A stretch of DNA of 52,514 bases from Verrucomicrobiota bacterium (GTDB taxonomy: Bacteria > Verrucomicrobiota > Verrucomicrobiia > Chthoniobacterales > SZAS-18). Shown here piece after piece: positions 30,805-39,412 of the stretch. How positions within the stretch are numbered: position 1 is the first letter of the stretch; each line of letters opens with the position of its first letter. The DNA is taken from contig JANXRG010000109.1 of the NCBI GenBank assembly GCA_025353105.1, forward strand, positions 1-52,514. The letters are read 5' to 3'. Made by a program: the position numbers and the translations under genes. Below the pieces are notes generated by a model. The model had not been told where the DNA came from. It saw only the letters and a program-made list of their open reading frames with translations, and ran no database searches.

Positions 30805-31947
30805 CTATAGCCGTCCGCCAATCTTCACCCAGCCCGCTGCGCGCGCCGCGGCAGAACGAAGCAATTCCCGTCCGCGCGAAACCGATTCCTCGAAGCTCAA
30901 CGGTCCTGGAGCCAGCGGAATCACCGCATTGAACAGATCCCGCAGACCCTGTTCGGCGCTGGGCTCGACCGCCACGCGGCCCGCGAATGCCGCCACAAAT
31001 TTTCCGTGTTTTTTCGCCAGCAAGGCGACTCCGGCGGGACCCTTTCCCTCGAGGGTCTGTCCGTCGAGGCTTCCCTCGCCCGTCAGCACCAAGTCCGCGT
31101 CTTGAACGGCCTGTTCCAACTGGATGAGGTCGGACACCAGATCAAAACCCGGCTGCAATTGCGCCTCGCAATAGCTCAACAATCCGAAGCCCAGGCCGCC
31201 CGCCGCACCCGCACCGGGCGCCTCGCGAAAATCGTGACCCAGGCAATCGCGCGTCACGTCGGCGAGGCGCTCCAACCCGTGTTCCAGTCGCGATTGATCC
31301 GCGCCTCGAAGGCCCTTTTGCGGACCGTACACCGCGGTCGCGCCACGGTCGCCCAGCAAAGGATTACGAACGTCGCAGGCCACCATCACCGGCGGCATTT
31401 TCGAATCTGGTGCCACGACGCGCGCCAGCCGCAGGAGTCCGGTGGGACACGGCTCGATTTCCGCACCGGCCGCATCAAGAAATTTGTAACCCAGAGCCGC
31501 CGCCATACCCACGCCGCCGTCATTCGTCGCGCTTCCACCAATCCCGACGATCAGTCGCGTCGCGTGCGATTCGTGGATTGCGTGCGCCATCAGCTCGCCG
31601 GTGCCTCGGGTGGTTGATCGCCACAAGTCGCGCTCGTCGGCCGAGACGCGCGCCAGCCCCGATGCTTCGCTCATCTCCATCACGGCGGTTCGTCCGCCGG
31701 CCTCCTCCAACATTGCATAGCGGGCCGCCACCCGGCGGCCCAGTGGGTCCGCCACTGTCACCTTCACCCACCGGCCGTTTCGCGCCGCACAAACAATTTC
31801 CGCCGTGCCCTCGCCTCCATCCGCAATAGGTAACAGATGAAATTCCGCTTGTGGGAAAACGACGCGCCAGCCTTCGGAAATCGCTTCGGCGGCCTCATGC
31901 GCGCTGAGCGAGCCCTTGAATTTGTCCGGGGAGACGAGAATCCGCAC
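30805..31947 (-). CDS. Glycerate kinase (GarK/GlxK family)
   Basis: The 380-residue protein starts VRILVSPDKFKGSLSAHEAA, the family N-terminus, with a GTG start at 31947; an ATG at 31989 would add 14 residues with no family similarity. HLLPIADGGEGTAEIV is the ADGGEGT active-site block. IVGIGGSATNDGGVGMAAAL and LVLTGEGSLDGQTLEGKGPA are the other two hallmarks, with nucleotide and glycerate-binding residues. It phosphorylates D-glycerate, usually to 2-phosphoglycerate, in the cytoplasm. It is convergent with fahA and follows the EF-hand gene by 60 bp in the same direction. Confidence 0.92.
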   Translation of the reverse strand: MRILVSPDKFKGSLSAHEAAEAISEGWRVVFPQAEFHLLPIADGGEGTAEIVCAARNGRWVKVTVADPLGRRVAARYAMLEEAGGRTAVMEMSEASGLARVSADERDLWRSTTRGTGELMAHAIHESHATRLIVGIGGSATNDGGVGMAAALGYKFLDAAGAEIEPCPTGLLRLARVVAPDSKMPPVMVACDVRNPLLGDRGATAVYGPQKGLRGADQSRLEHGLERLADVTRDCLGHDFREAPGAGAAGGLGFGLLSYCEAQLQPGFDLVSDLIQLEQAVQDADLVLTGEGSLDGQTLEGKGPAGVALLAKKHGKFVAAFAGRVAVEPSAEQGLRDLFNAVIPLAPGPLSFEESVSRGRELLRSAAARAAGWVKIGGRL

Positions 31948-32007
31948 GGGTGCAATGCTTCCGTGCTGCGCCGCGCGCGTAAAGGGCAATCATGGCCGCG
32001 GCCGCGG

Positions 32008-32367
32008 CTACCTGGTTGGCGCCATCGGAGCGCCCGCCGCCCTGGCGGCCCGCCTCTGGGCTTTGCGATCGGCGCGCATCCTGGCGCGTTCCGTTGGATC
32101 CAGCTTGCCGTCACCATTCGTGTCGTACTGCTTGAGACGCGCCGCCCGGTCGCGCTGCATGGCGGCACGTTCGTTCGCGTCAAGCTGGCCGTCACCGTTC
32201 GCGTCGTACTTCCGCAGCATGTGCGCGTGGACCCTGGCTTTGCGCGCGGCGGCGTCGGTTGCAACTGCAGTGGCGGGCGCAGCCGGGGTCGCCGGCGTTT
32301 GCGCGCGCGCGCAGGTGACAGCGAGGACGCAGCCCAGACAGGCGGCGAGGCAAGGAATCGTTTTCAT
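32008..32367 (-). CDS. Exported protein with two EF-hands
   Basis: The 119-residue protein has a signal peptide (LAACLGCVLAVTCARAQ) followed by a Pro/Ala/Thr-rich spacer. Then come two classical calcium-binding loops, KYDANGDGQLDANERAA and QYDTNGDGKLDPTERAR, spaced 27 residues apart with Asp-x-Asn-x-Asp-Gly-x-Leu-Asp-x-x-Glu. A highly basic Arg/Ala/Lys tail follows. The protein should bind calcium in the periplasm or outside the cell; its partner is unknown. The start ATG at 32367 begins the signal peptide. It is divergent from glgC by 190 bp. Confidence 0.82.
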   Translation of the reverse strand: MKTIPCLAACLGCVLAVTCARAQTPATPAAPATAVATDAAARKARVHAHMLRKYDANGDGQLDANERAAMQRDRAARLKQYDTNGDGKLDPTERARMRADRKAQRRAARAAGAPMAPTR

Positions 32368-32557
32368 ATTCCCTTCAACCACGCCCCCTCCCACCGGTTG
32401 CAAACATTTCGCCACCGGGAGCCGCTCGGAGACCGCCCCCGCTGACGGTCGATTGTCCCCCACGCATCCCCGGACTTCTCGAGACCGCTTGGCCTTCGAC
32501 GCTCGACTCTTCGTCCTCCTGCTTGCCACGGAACGCGGGCTCGGGAATGATGTCCGC

Positions 32558-33871
32558 ATGTCCGCTCTGACCGTTCACATCGCGATCCGCAAGACGCTCG
32601 CTGTGATCATGGGTGGCGGCGCGGGCACGCGGTTGTTTCCACTGACGAAGGATCGCTCCAAGCCGGCCGTGCCGCTCGCGGGAAAGTATCGCCTCGTCGA
32701 CATCCCGATCAGCAACTGCATCAACAGCGGGCTGCGCCAAATTTACATTCTGACGCAATTCAACAGCACGTCGCTGCACCGCCACATTCACGCGAGTTTC
32801 CAGTTCGGCGGATTGAACCCCGATGGCGGCTTCATCGAGATTCTCGCCGCGCAACAAACGCCCGAAGGCTCCTCGTGGTACCAGGGTACGGCCGACGCGG
32901 TGCGGCAAAACCTGCGCTACTTCCTCGAGGTGCCGGTCGATCACTACATCATCCTGAGCGGTGATCAGCTTTACCGCATGGATTACCGCGACTTGCTCGA
33001 CCAGCACATCGAGAGCGGCGCGGAGCTGACGATCGGCACCGTGCCCGTTCACCGCGAAGCCGTGCCTTCCCTGGGCATCATGCAGAGCGACGCCGCACGT
33101 CGCATCACGCGCTTTGAAGAAAAGCCCAAGGATCCTGCGGTGATCGATCAACTCTCCATCCCCGCCGAACTGATGGCGGAGCTAGGTCGCAAGCCCGAGG
33201 ACGGCGCGATGTTCCAGGCCAGCATGGGCATCTACGTGTTCAACCGGCAGGTTCTCGTCGATGCACTCAACAACAATCTGATCGATTTCGGCAAGCACAT
33301 CATCCCCGCCGCGATCCGCGAGCGAAAAGTCCACAGCTACATCTTCCAGGGCTACTGGGAGGACATTGGGACGATTCGCGCATTCTTCGACGCGAACCTC
33401 CAGCTGACAGACTTGATTCCGCCGTTCAATTTTTTCGATTCGAACGCGCCCATCTATACGCGTCCGCGTCTCCTGCCCGCCAGCAAGGTCAACACCGCCT
33501 CCGTGCGCCAGACAATTTTTTCGGACGGTTGCATCGTGACCGACGCGTTTCTGGATCGCTGCGTCATCGGCATCCGCAGCATCATCGGCGCGGGCACGGT
33601 CATCCGGGAGAGCGTCGTGATGGGCGCGGATTTTTACGAGGCTGACACGCACCGTTACACGGCCGTGCCCGAGGGCATGCCCGCGATCGGCATCGGGCGC
33701 AACTGCAACATCCGGCGCGCGATCATCGACAAGAACGCGCGCATCGGCGACGGCGTGGTCATTTCCCCCGAGGGCAAACCTGAGAACTTCGACGGCGAAA
33801 ATTTCCACATCCGCGACGGGATCGTGGTTGTCGAGAAAAACGCCGTGATTCCAAGCGGGACGTGGATTTGA
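32558..33871 (+). CDS. glgC: Glucose-1-phosphate adenylyltransferase GlgC
   Basis: The 437-residue protein has the ADP-glucose pyrophosphorylase layout. AVIMGGGAGTRLFPLTKDRS followed by KPAVPLAGKYRLVDIPISNC is the nucleotidyl-transfer loop with catalytic Arg and Lys. HYIILSGDQLYRMDYRDLL contains the metal-site Asp. FEEKPKDPAVID and GYWEDIGTIRAFFDANLQL bind the sugar, and a left-handed beta-helix domain closes the protein. The length and sequence are closest to the plant/cyanobacterial type, which is usually regulated by 3-phosphoglycerate and phosphate. It makes ADP-glucose for glycogen. The start at 32558 is the ATG nearest the conserved strand; the long upstream open frame overlaps other genes. 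Confidence 0.93.
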   Translation: MSALTVHIAIRKTLAVIMGGGAGTRLFPLTKDRSKPAVPLAGKYRLVDIPISNCINSGLRQIYILTQFNSTSLHRHIHASFQFGGLNPDGGFIEILAAQQTPEGSSWYQGTADAVRQNLRYFLEVPVDHYIILSGDQLYRMDYRDLLDQHIESGAELTIGTVPVHREAVPSLGIMQSDAARRITRFEEKPKDPAVIDQLSIPAELMAELGRKPEDGAMFQASMGIYVFNRQVLVDALNNNLIDFGKHIIPAAIRERKVHSYIFQGYWEDIGTIRAFFDANLQLTDLIPPFNFFDSNAPIYTRPRLLPASKVNTASVRQTIFSDGCIVTDAFLDRCVIGIRSIIGAGTVIRESVVMGADFYEADTHRYTAVPEGMPAIGIGRNCNIRRAIIDKNARIGDGVVISPEGKPENFDGENFHIRDGIVVVEKNAVIPSGTWI

Positions 33872-33893
33872 GACCCGCGGACCGGTCCCCGCG

Positions 33894-34283
33894 ATGACGA
33901 TCCGGACTTTGGCCCGGTGGCTGTTGGGTCTCGCCTTTGTCGCTGCCGGCGTGCCGCATTTCACCCGTGCGGATATTTATCTTCCGATGATGCCGCCAGA
34001 TCTGCCATGGCCTCGCGAACTTATTTTCGTCAGCGGCCTTTTCGAGATTCTCGGCGGCTTGGGCGTGCTTTGGCCAACTGAAAAAATTCAGCGCGCGGCG
34101 GGTCTGGGGTTGATCGCGCTGCTGGCCGCGGTTTTTCCAGCCAATCTGCACATGGCCCTCAATGATGTGCCGATGATGGGCCTGCATTTCTCGTCCGCCA
34201 TCCGCTGGGGTCGGTTGCCGCTGCAGTTTATGCTGATGGCTTGGGCGTGGTGGGCGACGCGACCGCGCCAAATTCGGCGCTGA
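33894..34283 (+). CDS. DoxX-like membrane protein
   Basis: The 129-residue protein has four hydrophobic segments and the DoxX pattern: RWLLGLAFVAAGVPHFTRAD, LIFVSGLFEILGGLGVLWPT, LGLIALLAAVFPANLHMALN, and LPLQFMLMAWAWWATRP at the end. The AGVPHF and NLHMAL elements match DoxX-like proteins. These inner-membrane proteins are linked to quinone- or thiol-dependent processes in a few cases, but most are uncharacterised. It lies 22 bp after glgC, so it is probably cotranscribed. Confidence 0.8.
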   Translation: MTIRTLARWLLGLAFVAAGVPHFTRADIYLPMMPPDLPWPRELIFVSGLFEILGGLGVLWPTEKIQRAAGLGLIALLAAVFPANLHMALNDVPMMGLHFSSAIRWGRLPLQFMLMAWAWWATRPRQIRR

Positions 34284-34310
34284 CTCCGGCTCGCCCTCAG
34301 CGAGACCCCC

Positions 34311-34793
34311 CTACGATCGACGTACATAACGCCGGACCTCAAATTCTGCTGTCTCGTGGAGGATCTCCTTGGGCGTGAACATCGATGCAAATTCCGGGAA
34401 ACGAGTGTCGCCGTTCGCCTCAAAAGGCAGATGGGTGAGCCAGAGTTCCGCGCAGCGCGGCAGCAGGCGCGCGTAGATCTTGGCGCCGCCCGCGATAAAT
34501 ATCTTCTCCACCGCAATCGACGATGGATCAAAACCGTCGAGATCGGGTACGACCACGACACCCGACGCAAAAGCGGCCGCCCGATTCCGCGTGACCACCA
34601 GATTCAAGCGGCCCGGCAGCGGCTTACCGATCGACTCGAACGTCTTTCGGCCCATCAATACGGCGTGCCCGAGTGTCGCGCGTTTGAACCATTTGAATTC
34701 CTCCGGCAGCCGCCACGGCATGTGACCGGCATTGCCAATCACGCCATTGCGCGCGACCGCCGCAATCGCGATGAGGGGAGGAGATGCAACCAT
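34311..34793 (-). CDS. folA: Dihydrofolate reductase FolA
   Basis: The 160-residue protein has the DHFR signature: IAIAAVARNGVIGNAGHMPW with the Trp of the Met20 loop, RLPEEFKWFKRATLGHAVLM with the catalytic acidic Glu27-like residue, and GRKTFESIGKPLPGRLNLVV for NADPH binding. FIAGGAKIYARLLPRC is the GGxxxY element. It regenerates tetrahydrofolate, which is needed by the thyA product two genes away. It is convergent with the DoxX-like gene and follows the NADH dehydrogenase fusion gene. Confidence 0.95.
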   Translation of the reverse strand: MVASPPLIAIAAVARNGVIGNAGHMPWRLPEEFKWFKRATLGHAVLMGRKTFESIGKPLPGRLNLVVTRNRAAAFASGVVVVPDLDGFDPSSIAVEKIFIAGGAKIYARLLPRCAELWLTHLPFEANGDTRFPEFASMFTPKEILHETAEFEVRRYVRRS

Positions 34794-34832
34794 CGGATTG
34801 GGGCCGTTACATCGGACGGCCGCACGTGTCCA

Positions 34833-36848
34833 TCACTTGAGCGACTGCAGAACGTGGCCGATCAGCCGCCGCATCCGTAGGCAGCCGGCGATCCGCTTGT
34901 CGTTCTTCCCCGCGACGACCGGCAGCCATTTCAAGTTGTGCTCAAGCAGCATCGCCTCGGCCGTCGCGCAATTGTCATCCACCGTGATCGCCAGCGGGTT
35001 GCGCACCATGAACTCCGAGGCGGGCGCGTCGCCCGAAAGTCCCGCGCTGTGCGCCCGGATGAGATCCGTCATCGTGAGGACCCCGTCAAGTCCCTGGCCA
35101 TCCGACGAAACGTAGAGAAACTCGTGGGCGTGCTCCACGAACGTGCGCGCCACGTCGCGCAACGGCGTCGCCGGCAAAATAATCGGGGTCGGCGCGGGCC
35201 TCATCAAATCGCCCACGCGGGTCAGCTTCAAGAATTCGCGGGCCTTCGGGTTGTGCTCCCAGACGTCGACCGAGCGGCGGTTGAGCGTCTGGGCCAGCGC
35301 ATCACGCAACGGCGTCAGCGCCTTGGACACCTGCGTGAACACATTCTTGCCCATCACGAGCACTTCGACCGCCGTGCGGGCGCGGGGCGACGCATTTCGC
35401 GGCTGGTTGCTGAGCAGCGCCTGCTCGCCAAAAAACGCGCCGGGGCCAAGCACCGCCAGCACCTCCTCCTCGGACCGCCCGGGCGTCATGCGGAGGATTT
35501 CCACCTCGCCCGATTCGATGACGTAGAAATTCGCCGGGGCATCGCCCTGTCGGAAAACAAAATCGCCCGGTTGATAATGCGCGTGCGAAACGCGGTCCGT
35601 CAGCTTCGTGCGCAGGTGGGCGAGATCGCGCGGGAACAGCAGCGCCCATCCCCAATCAAACCCGACCTGAAATCGCCGCGACCACGACGGGAGCTTGAGG
35701 AGATACACCCCGCGCCAGACGAACCAGGCGAGGAAACCGGAGAGGTGCAGGCCCATCATCTCGGCCACCGCGGAGTGTCCCCCGATCGAGCAAAGCTGGC
35801 CGAGTACCTTGAAGGAAAATGGTCGCGAGGGCTCGCCCTGAACGATGCGAAAGATGTTTGCGGCGCATTGCGTCCCCTGCCGCTCCGCGAACTGACCGGT
35901 TGGCGGCGACGGTTGCCCGTCCTGGGCATTGATGATCGCGGCACAATCGCCAACGGCCCAGACGTTGCCGGAGCCGCGCAGCCGCATGTCCGGATCGGTG
36001 ACCAGGCGGCCCTTCGCTTTTTCCGCGTCGAGCCGCATGACAATCGGCGCCATCGAGCTGCCAATCGTGCAGACGATCGTCCCGCCGCGGATGAATTCAC
36101 CGTCGGCAAATCCCACCCCCTCCGGCGAGGCGACGGCGACGCGGGCGTTGAGGCAAAGTCGGACGCCGGTCGCCTCCATCTTTTTTTGTGCGAAGGCCCG
36201 CAGCGACGGCGTGATTTCGGGGAGAATCTGGTCGCGCGAGTGAACCAGGATCACCTGTGCATCCTCGGCCTTAAAATTGCGGAAGAGGCGCGCGCTGCCC
36301 CGAACCAGGTCGTTAATCTCGCCCGCCACCTCGACGCCACTGTAACCGCCGCCGACGATGATGAACGAGAGATACCAGCGCCGGCGCTCCGCGTTCGGGC
36401 AGACCTCCGCGCGCTCCATTCGCTCCATCACGTGCGAGCGCAGCGCGATCGCGTCGCCCACGGTCTTCAGCGCGAACGCGTGGTCCGCCATCCCGGGCAC
36501 GATGTTCATGTCCGACACGTTGCCGCACGCGATGACGAGATGATCGAAAGGCAGACATTGCGTCGAGCCGTCCTCGCTTTCGTACTCGATTTGGTTGGCT
36601 GTCCGATCGATTCGAAGCACCTCCTCCGTGCGGCACCACACGCCGCGAAGCAGATCGCGCAGTGGCACCACGACGTCGAACGGATTGAGCGAGGAGCCGA
36701 CGGCGTCGGCCAGCAGCGGGCTGAAGACGAGATGATTCTCCTGGTTGAAGATCACGATCTCCGCCTCTTCCGTGGAGAAGAGACGGCGCAGGGACTTGGC
36801 GCATTTCACGCCCGCGAAACCGCCGCCGAGGATGATGATGCGCAGCAT
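34833..36848 (-). CDS. NDH-2-like FAD oxidoreductase fused to cNMP-binding and CBS domains
   Basis: The 671-residue protein joins three modules. Residues 1-410 are a type II NADH dehydrogenase-like flavoprotein: RIIILGGGFAGVKCAKSL (FAD), FIIVGGGYSGVEVAGEI (NADH) and GNVWAVGDCAAI (third FAD contact), with a hydrophobic stretch near 365-390. Residues about 421-520 form a cyclic-nucleotide-binding domain (YQPGDFVFRQGDAPANFYVI and the phosphate-binding GAFFGEQALLSNQPRNASPR). Residues about 545-671 hold a CBS pair (VGDLMRPAPTPIILPATPLR and SEFMVRNPLAITVDD). It should move electrons from NADH to quinone at the inner membrane, possibly gated by a nucleotide signal. It lies 39 bp before folA in the same direction. 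Confidence 0.88.
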   Translation of the reverse strand: MLRIIILGGGFAGVKCAKSLRRLFSTEEAEIVIFNQENHLVFSPLLADAVGSSLNPFDVVVPLRDLLRGVWCRTEEVLRIDRTANQIEYESEDGSTQCLPFDHLVIACGNVSDMNIVPGMADHAFALKTVGDAIALRSHVMERMERAEVCPNAERRRWYLSFIIVGGGYSGVEVAGEINDLVRGSARLFRNFKAEDAQVILVHSRDQILPEITPSLRAFAQKKMEATGVRLCLNARVAVASPEGVGFADGEFIRGGTIVCTIGSSMAPIVMRLDAEKAKGRLVTDPDMRLRGSGNVWAVGDCAAIINAQDGQPSPPTGQFAERQGTQCAANIFRIVQGEPSRPFSFKVLGQLCSIGGHSAVAEMMGLHLSGFLAWFVWRGVYLLKLPSWSRRFQVGFDWGWALLFPRDLAHLRTKLTDRVSHAHYQPGDFVFRQGDAPANFYVIESGEVEILRMTPGRSEEEVLAVLGPGAFFGEQALLSNQPRNASPRARTAVEVLVMGKNVFTQVSKALTPLRDALAQTLNRRSVDVWEHNPKAREFLKLTRVGDLMRPAPTPIILPATPLRDVARTFVEHAHEFLYVSSDGQGLDGVLTMTDLIRAHSAGLSGDAPASEFMVRNPLAITVDDNCATAEAMLLEHNLKWLPVVAGKNDKRIAGCLRMRRLIGHVLQSLK

Positions 36849-36935
36849 GGGAAGCTCTTTCGCTGCCGCCAGAAAGAGCGAAAACAGACCGTCCGCACAA
36901 GCGAATTCCGCTTTTCCCGATCCACCGTGCAGCCG

Positions 36936-37730
36936 TCAGACCGCAATCGGCGCGCGGATCGCCGGATGCGGATCGTAACCGACGAGTGACACGTCCTCGA
37001 AGCGAAACGCGAACAGATCCCGCACGGTCGGATTGAGCCGCAACATCGGCAGGGAGCGCGGCTCACGCGAAAGCTGTTCGCGCGTCTGCTCGAGGTGATT
37101 CGAGTAGAGGTGCAAATCTCCAAACGTATGCACAAAGTCGCCCGGGTTCAGTCCGCAGACTTGGGCCACCATCATCGTCAGCAGCGCGTACGAGGCCAAG
37201 TTGAACGGGACGCCGAGGAAAAGGTCCGCGCTCCGCTGGTAAAGCTGGCAACTCAATTCACCCTCGTTTACGAAGAACTGAAAAAACGCGTGGCACGGTG
37301 GCAACGCCATGCGATCGAGTTCGCCTGGATTCCACGCGGTGACGATATGCCGGCGGGAATGGGGATCGCGGCGGATCGACTCGAGCACCGTGGTGATTTG
37401 ATCGTGCGTGCGCCCGTCGGGGCCACGCCAGTCGCGCCACTGCGCGCCGTACACGCGTCCAAGATCGCCATCGGCCTTGGCCCACTCGTCCCAAATCGTC
37501 ACGCCGTTCGCGCGCAGGGTTCCGGCGTTTGTGTCGCCGGCCAGGAACCACAGCAGCTCGTGCACGATGGATTTGAAATGGACCTTTTTGGTCGTGAGGA
37601 GCGGGAAACCCGCGCGCAGGTCAAAGCGCGCCTGCGCTCCGAACACCGCAATGGTCCCCACGCCCGTGCGGTCGGAGCGGGGCCGGCCATGTTCCAGCAC
37701 GTGGCGAAGGAGGCGGTGATATTCGAGCAT
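36936..37730 (-). CDS. thyA: Thymidylate synthase ThyA
   Basis: The protein is 264 residues, the length typical of bacterial ThyA. It reads [20 protein letters not shown] at the start, then [20 protein letters not shown] and [20 protein letters not shown]. The active-site Cys lies in [14 protein letters not shown], with [20 protein letters not shown] and [13 protein letters not shown]-like sequence following. It methylates dUMP to dTMP using methylenetetrahydrofolate and so depends on the folA product. The ATG at 37730 is chosen over the long open frame above it. It is divergent from the dienelactone-hydrolase-like gene. Confidence 0.95.
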   Translation of the reverse strand: MLEYHRLLRHVLEHGRPRSDRTGVGTIAVFGAQARFDLRAGFPLLTTKKVHFKSIVHELLWFLAGDTNAGTLRANGVTIWDEWAKADGDLGRVYGAQWRDWRGPDGRTHDQITTVLESIRRDPHSRRHIVTAWNPGELDRMALPPCHAFFQFFVNEGELSCQLYQRSADLFLGVPFNLASYALLTMMVAQVCGLNPGDFVHTFGDLHLYSNHLEQTREQLSREPRSLPMLRLNPTVRDLFAFRFEDVSLVGYDPHPAIRAPIAV

Positions 37731-37784
37731 CGGGCTTGCGGCGTGGTCGGGTCTGGTAGTTAATCGCAGCCTATGACCCGCGCC

Positions 37785-38588
37785 ATGAAGAAAATCATCC
37801 TCGCCGCCATTCTGCTCGTCGGCGCAAGCACCGCGGTTCAAGCCCAGACCAAGGACGAAGATCGCGAGATTGTCACGCAGATGTTCGCCTACAAAATCGG
37901 AGGGGAAGAATTCGAAGGCTACATCTCGCGCCCCGCCAAGCTCGACGGCCGCGCGCCCGGCGTGCTCGTGATGCACGACTGGACTGGCGTCGGCGAATTC
38001 GTCCGGGCCCGCGCGATGAACCTCGCCGAGCGCGGCTATGTCGCCTTCGCGATCGACGTCTACGGGAAGGGCAAGCGCGCCAAAGATTCCGCCGAGGCCG
38101 CGGCGCTGGCCATGCCGTTCTACAAGGATCGCGCGTTGCTCCGCGAGCGCTGTCAGGCCGCCCTCGCGGAGCTGGTCAAGCGGGACGATGTCGATCCGAC
38201 GCGGATCGGCGCGATGGGATTTTGCTTTGGCGGCGCGGCCGTGCTCGAGCTCGCGCGCAGCGGCGCCGATCTGCGGGCCGTTGTCACGTTCCACGGTTCG
38301 TTGGCCACGCCAAATCCGGCGGATGCGAAGAACGTCAAGGGTCGTCTGCTCATCCTGCACGGCTCGCTCGATCCGCTCGTTCCGCCCGCCGACGTGGCCG
38401 CGTTCATGACGGAGATGAACGCCTTCAAGATTCCCTACCGGCTGGTGGCGTATCCGGGCGCGGTCCACGCGTTCACGAATCCCGATGCCGGCAGCGATCT
38501 CTCCAAGGGCGCCGCCTACAACCTGGAAGTTGCGGTCGCCGCCTACCGGGAGATGCAGCGCTTTTTCGAGCTGACGCTGACGCCCTAG
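37785..38588 (+). CDS. Exported dienelactone hydrolase family protein
   Basis: The 267-residue protein has a signal peptide ([20 protein letters not shown]) and an alpha/beta-hydrolase domain of the dienelactone hydrolase type. It shows [20 protein letters not shown] and [11 protein letters not shown], then the nucleophile elbow [16 protein letters not shown] with a Cys in place of Ser (GFCFGG), as in true dienelactone hydrolases. [20 protein letters not shown] gives the Asp and [16 protein letters not shown] gives the His. It should hydrolyse an ester or lactone outside the cytoplasm; its substrate is unknown. An ATG four codons upstream (37773) is an alternative start. Confidence 0.85.
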   Translation: MKKIILAAILLVGASTAVQAQTKDEDREIVTQMFAYKIGGEEFEGYISRPAKLDGRAPGVLVMHDWTGVGEFVRARAMNLAERGYVAFAIDVYGKGKRAKDSAEAAALAMPFYKDRALLRERCQAALAELVKRDDVDPTRIGAMGFCFGGAAVLELARSGADLRAVVTFHGSLATPNPADAKNVKGRLLILHGSLDPLVPPADVAAFMTEMNAFKIPYRLVAYPGAVHAFTNPDAGSDLSKGAAYNLEVAVAAYREMQRFFELTLTP

Positions 38589-38698
38589 GGAGAGCAGAAA
38601 ACGTTGCGAGCGACCATTCGAATTCGCTTTGCTTTCTCGCCTCCAACTTTCTTCGAGTGTCGGGTTTGAATCCTCGAGTTTCGTTTCGGGTCGGGCCG

Positions 38699-39412
38699 TC
38701 AGGACTTTCCCGGACCGGGATTGACGAGTTGAAAATTCGGCCACAACCGGGGGATGAAATCCTCCACCATCTTCGCCGTCGCGGCTTCGGATCGTCCGTA
38801 TTTTGAGAAGCCCTCGGTGACCGTTGCGGCCACGGTTACGTACGCCCAGCGTTGGTTCTGGCCGTAGAGCAGCCGGTCGCGAACATCTAACATCGTCCGC
38901 TTGAGGTGGTCCGCCGTGACATCGTGCGAGCCCACGAACCAATAGTAATTCAAATTGCGGAATTTCACGCGTCGGGGCGCCTGGCTCGCATCGGCCGACT
39001 TGAAAGTTCCTTCACCCTCGTTCGAGAGCTTGGTCATTTCCAAAGCGCCTGCGGGCACCAACGGCACGGACACCCGCGCGGAATTCACCACGTTCAAGCC
39101 CTGGGCCGGCAGGCAGCGCTCGGGACGATGAATCGACGTGCTCATGTCCTGCCCCGACAGCACGATGCTCACGTAAATCTCGTCGCCGAAAGTATTTCGA
39201 TAAACCTTGCGCGCGAATTCCGTGTCCTTGGCGAGGGCCTCGCGCTCGCGCGCGGTCACCTCGACGTCGACTCCCTCCCAGTCGCCGACCCGCGCCGGCA
39301 GCTCCAGTCGGATGCCCGCCGTCCCGACCCCGGGTTTCCGCGGAAACAGAAACACGACGGCCAGTCCAAGTGCGATGGCCGCGACGGCCAACATGAGTCG
39401 TCTAGTAATCAT
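38699..39412 (-). CDS. Exosortase-associated EpsI-like protein
   Basis: The 237-residue protein matches the EpsI family that accompanies exosortases. A single N-terminal helix ([20 protein letters not shown]) anchors it. Then follow [40 protein letters not shown] and [20 protein letters not shown], the HxPE-C block typical of Eps[19 protein letters not shown] follows. It acts with the exosortase in the inner membrane and periplasm, probably in polysaccharide assembly or target processing. Its start overlaps the exosortase 3' end by 11 bp. Confidence 0.87.
   Translation of the reverse strand: MITRRLMLAVAAIALGLAVVFLFPRKPGVGTAGIRLELPARVGDWEGVDVEVTAREREALAKDTEFARKVYRNTFGDEIYVSIVLSGQDMSTSIHRPERCLPAQGLNVVNSARVSVPLVPAGALEMTKLSNEGEGTFKSADASQAPRRVKFRNLNYYWFVGSHDVTADHLKRTMLDVRDRLLYGQNQRWAYVTVAATVTEGFSKYGRSEAATAKMVEDFIPRLWPNFQLVNPGPGKS

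Noticed and set aside
34938-36989. 683-codon plus-strand frame antisense to the NDH-2 fusion gene
   Set aside because: A mirror frame typical of high-GC DNA: Arg/His-rich, no motif, and it covers the whole of a well-supported gene.
38589-38698. tRNA-like GGGTTTGAATCC segment
   Set aside because: The neighbouring bases do not form a T-arm stem and no acceptor or anticodon arm can be drawn.
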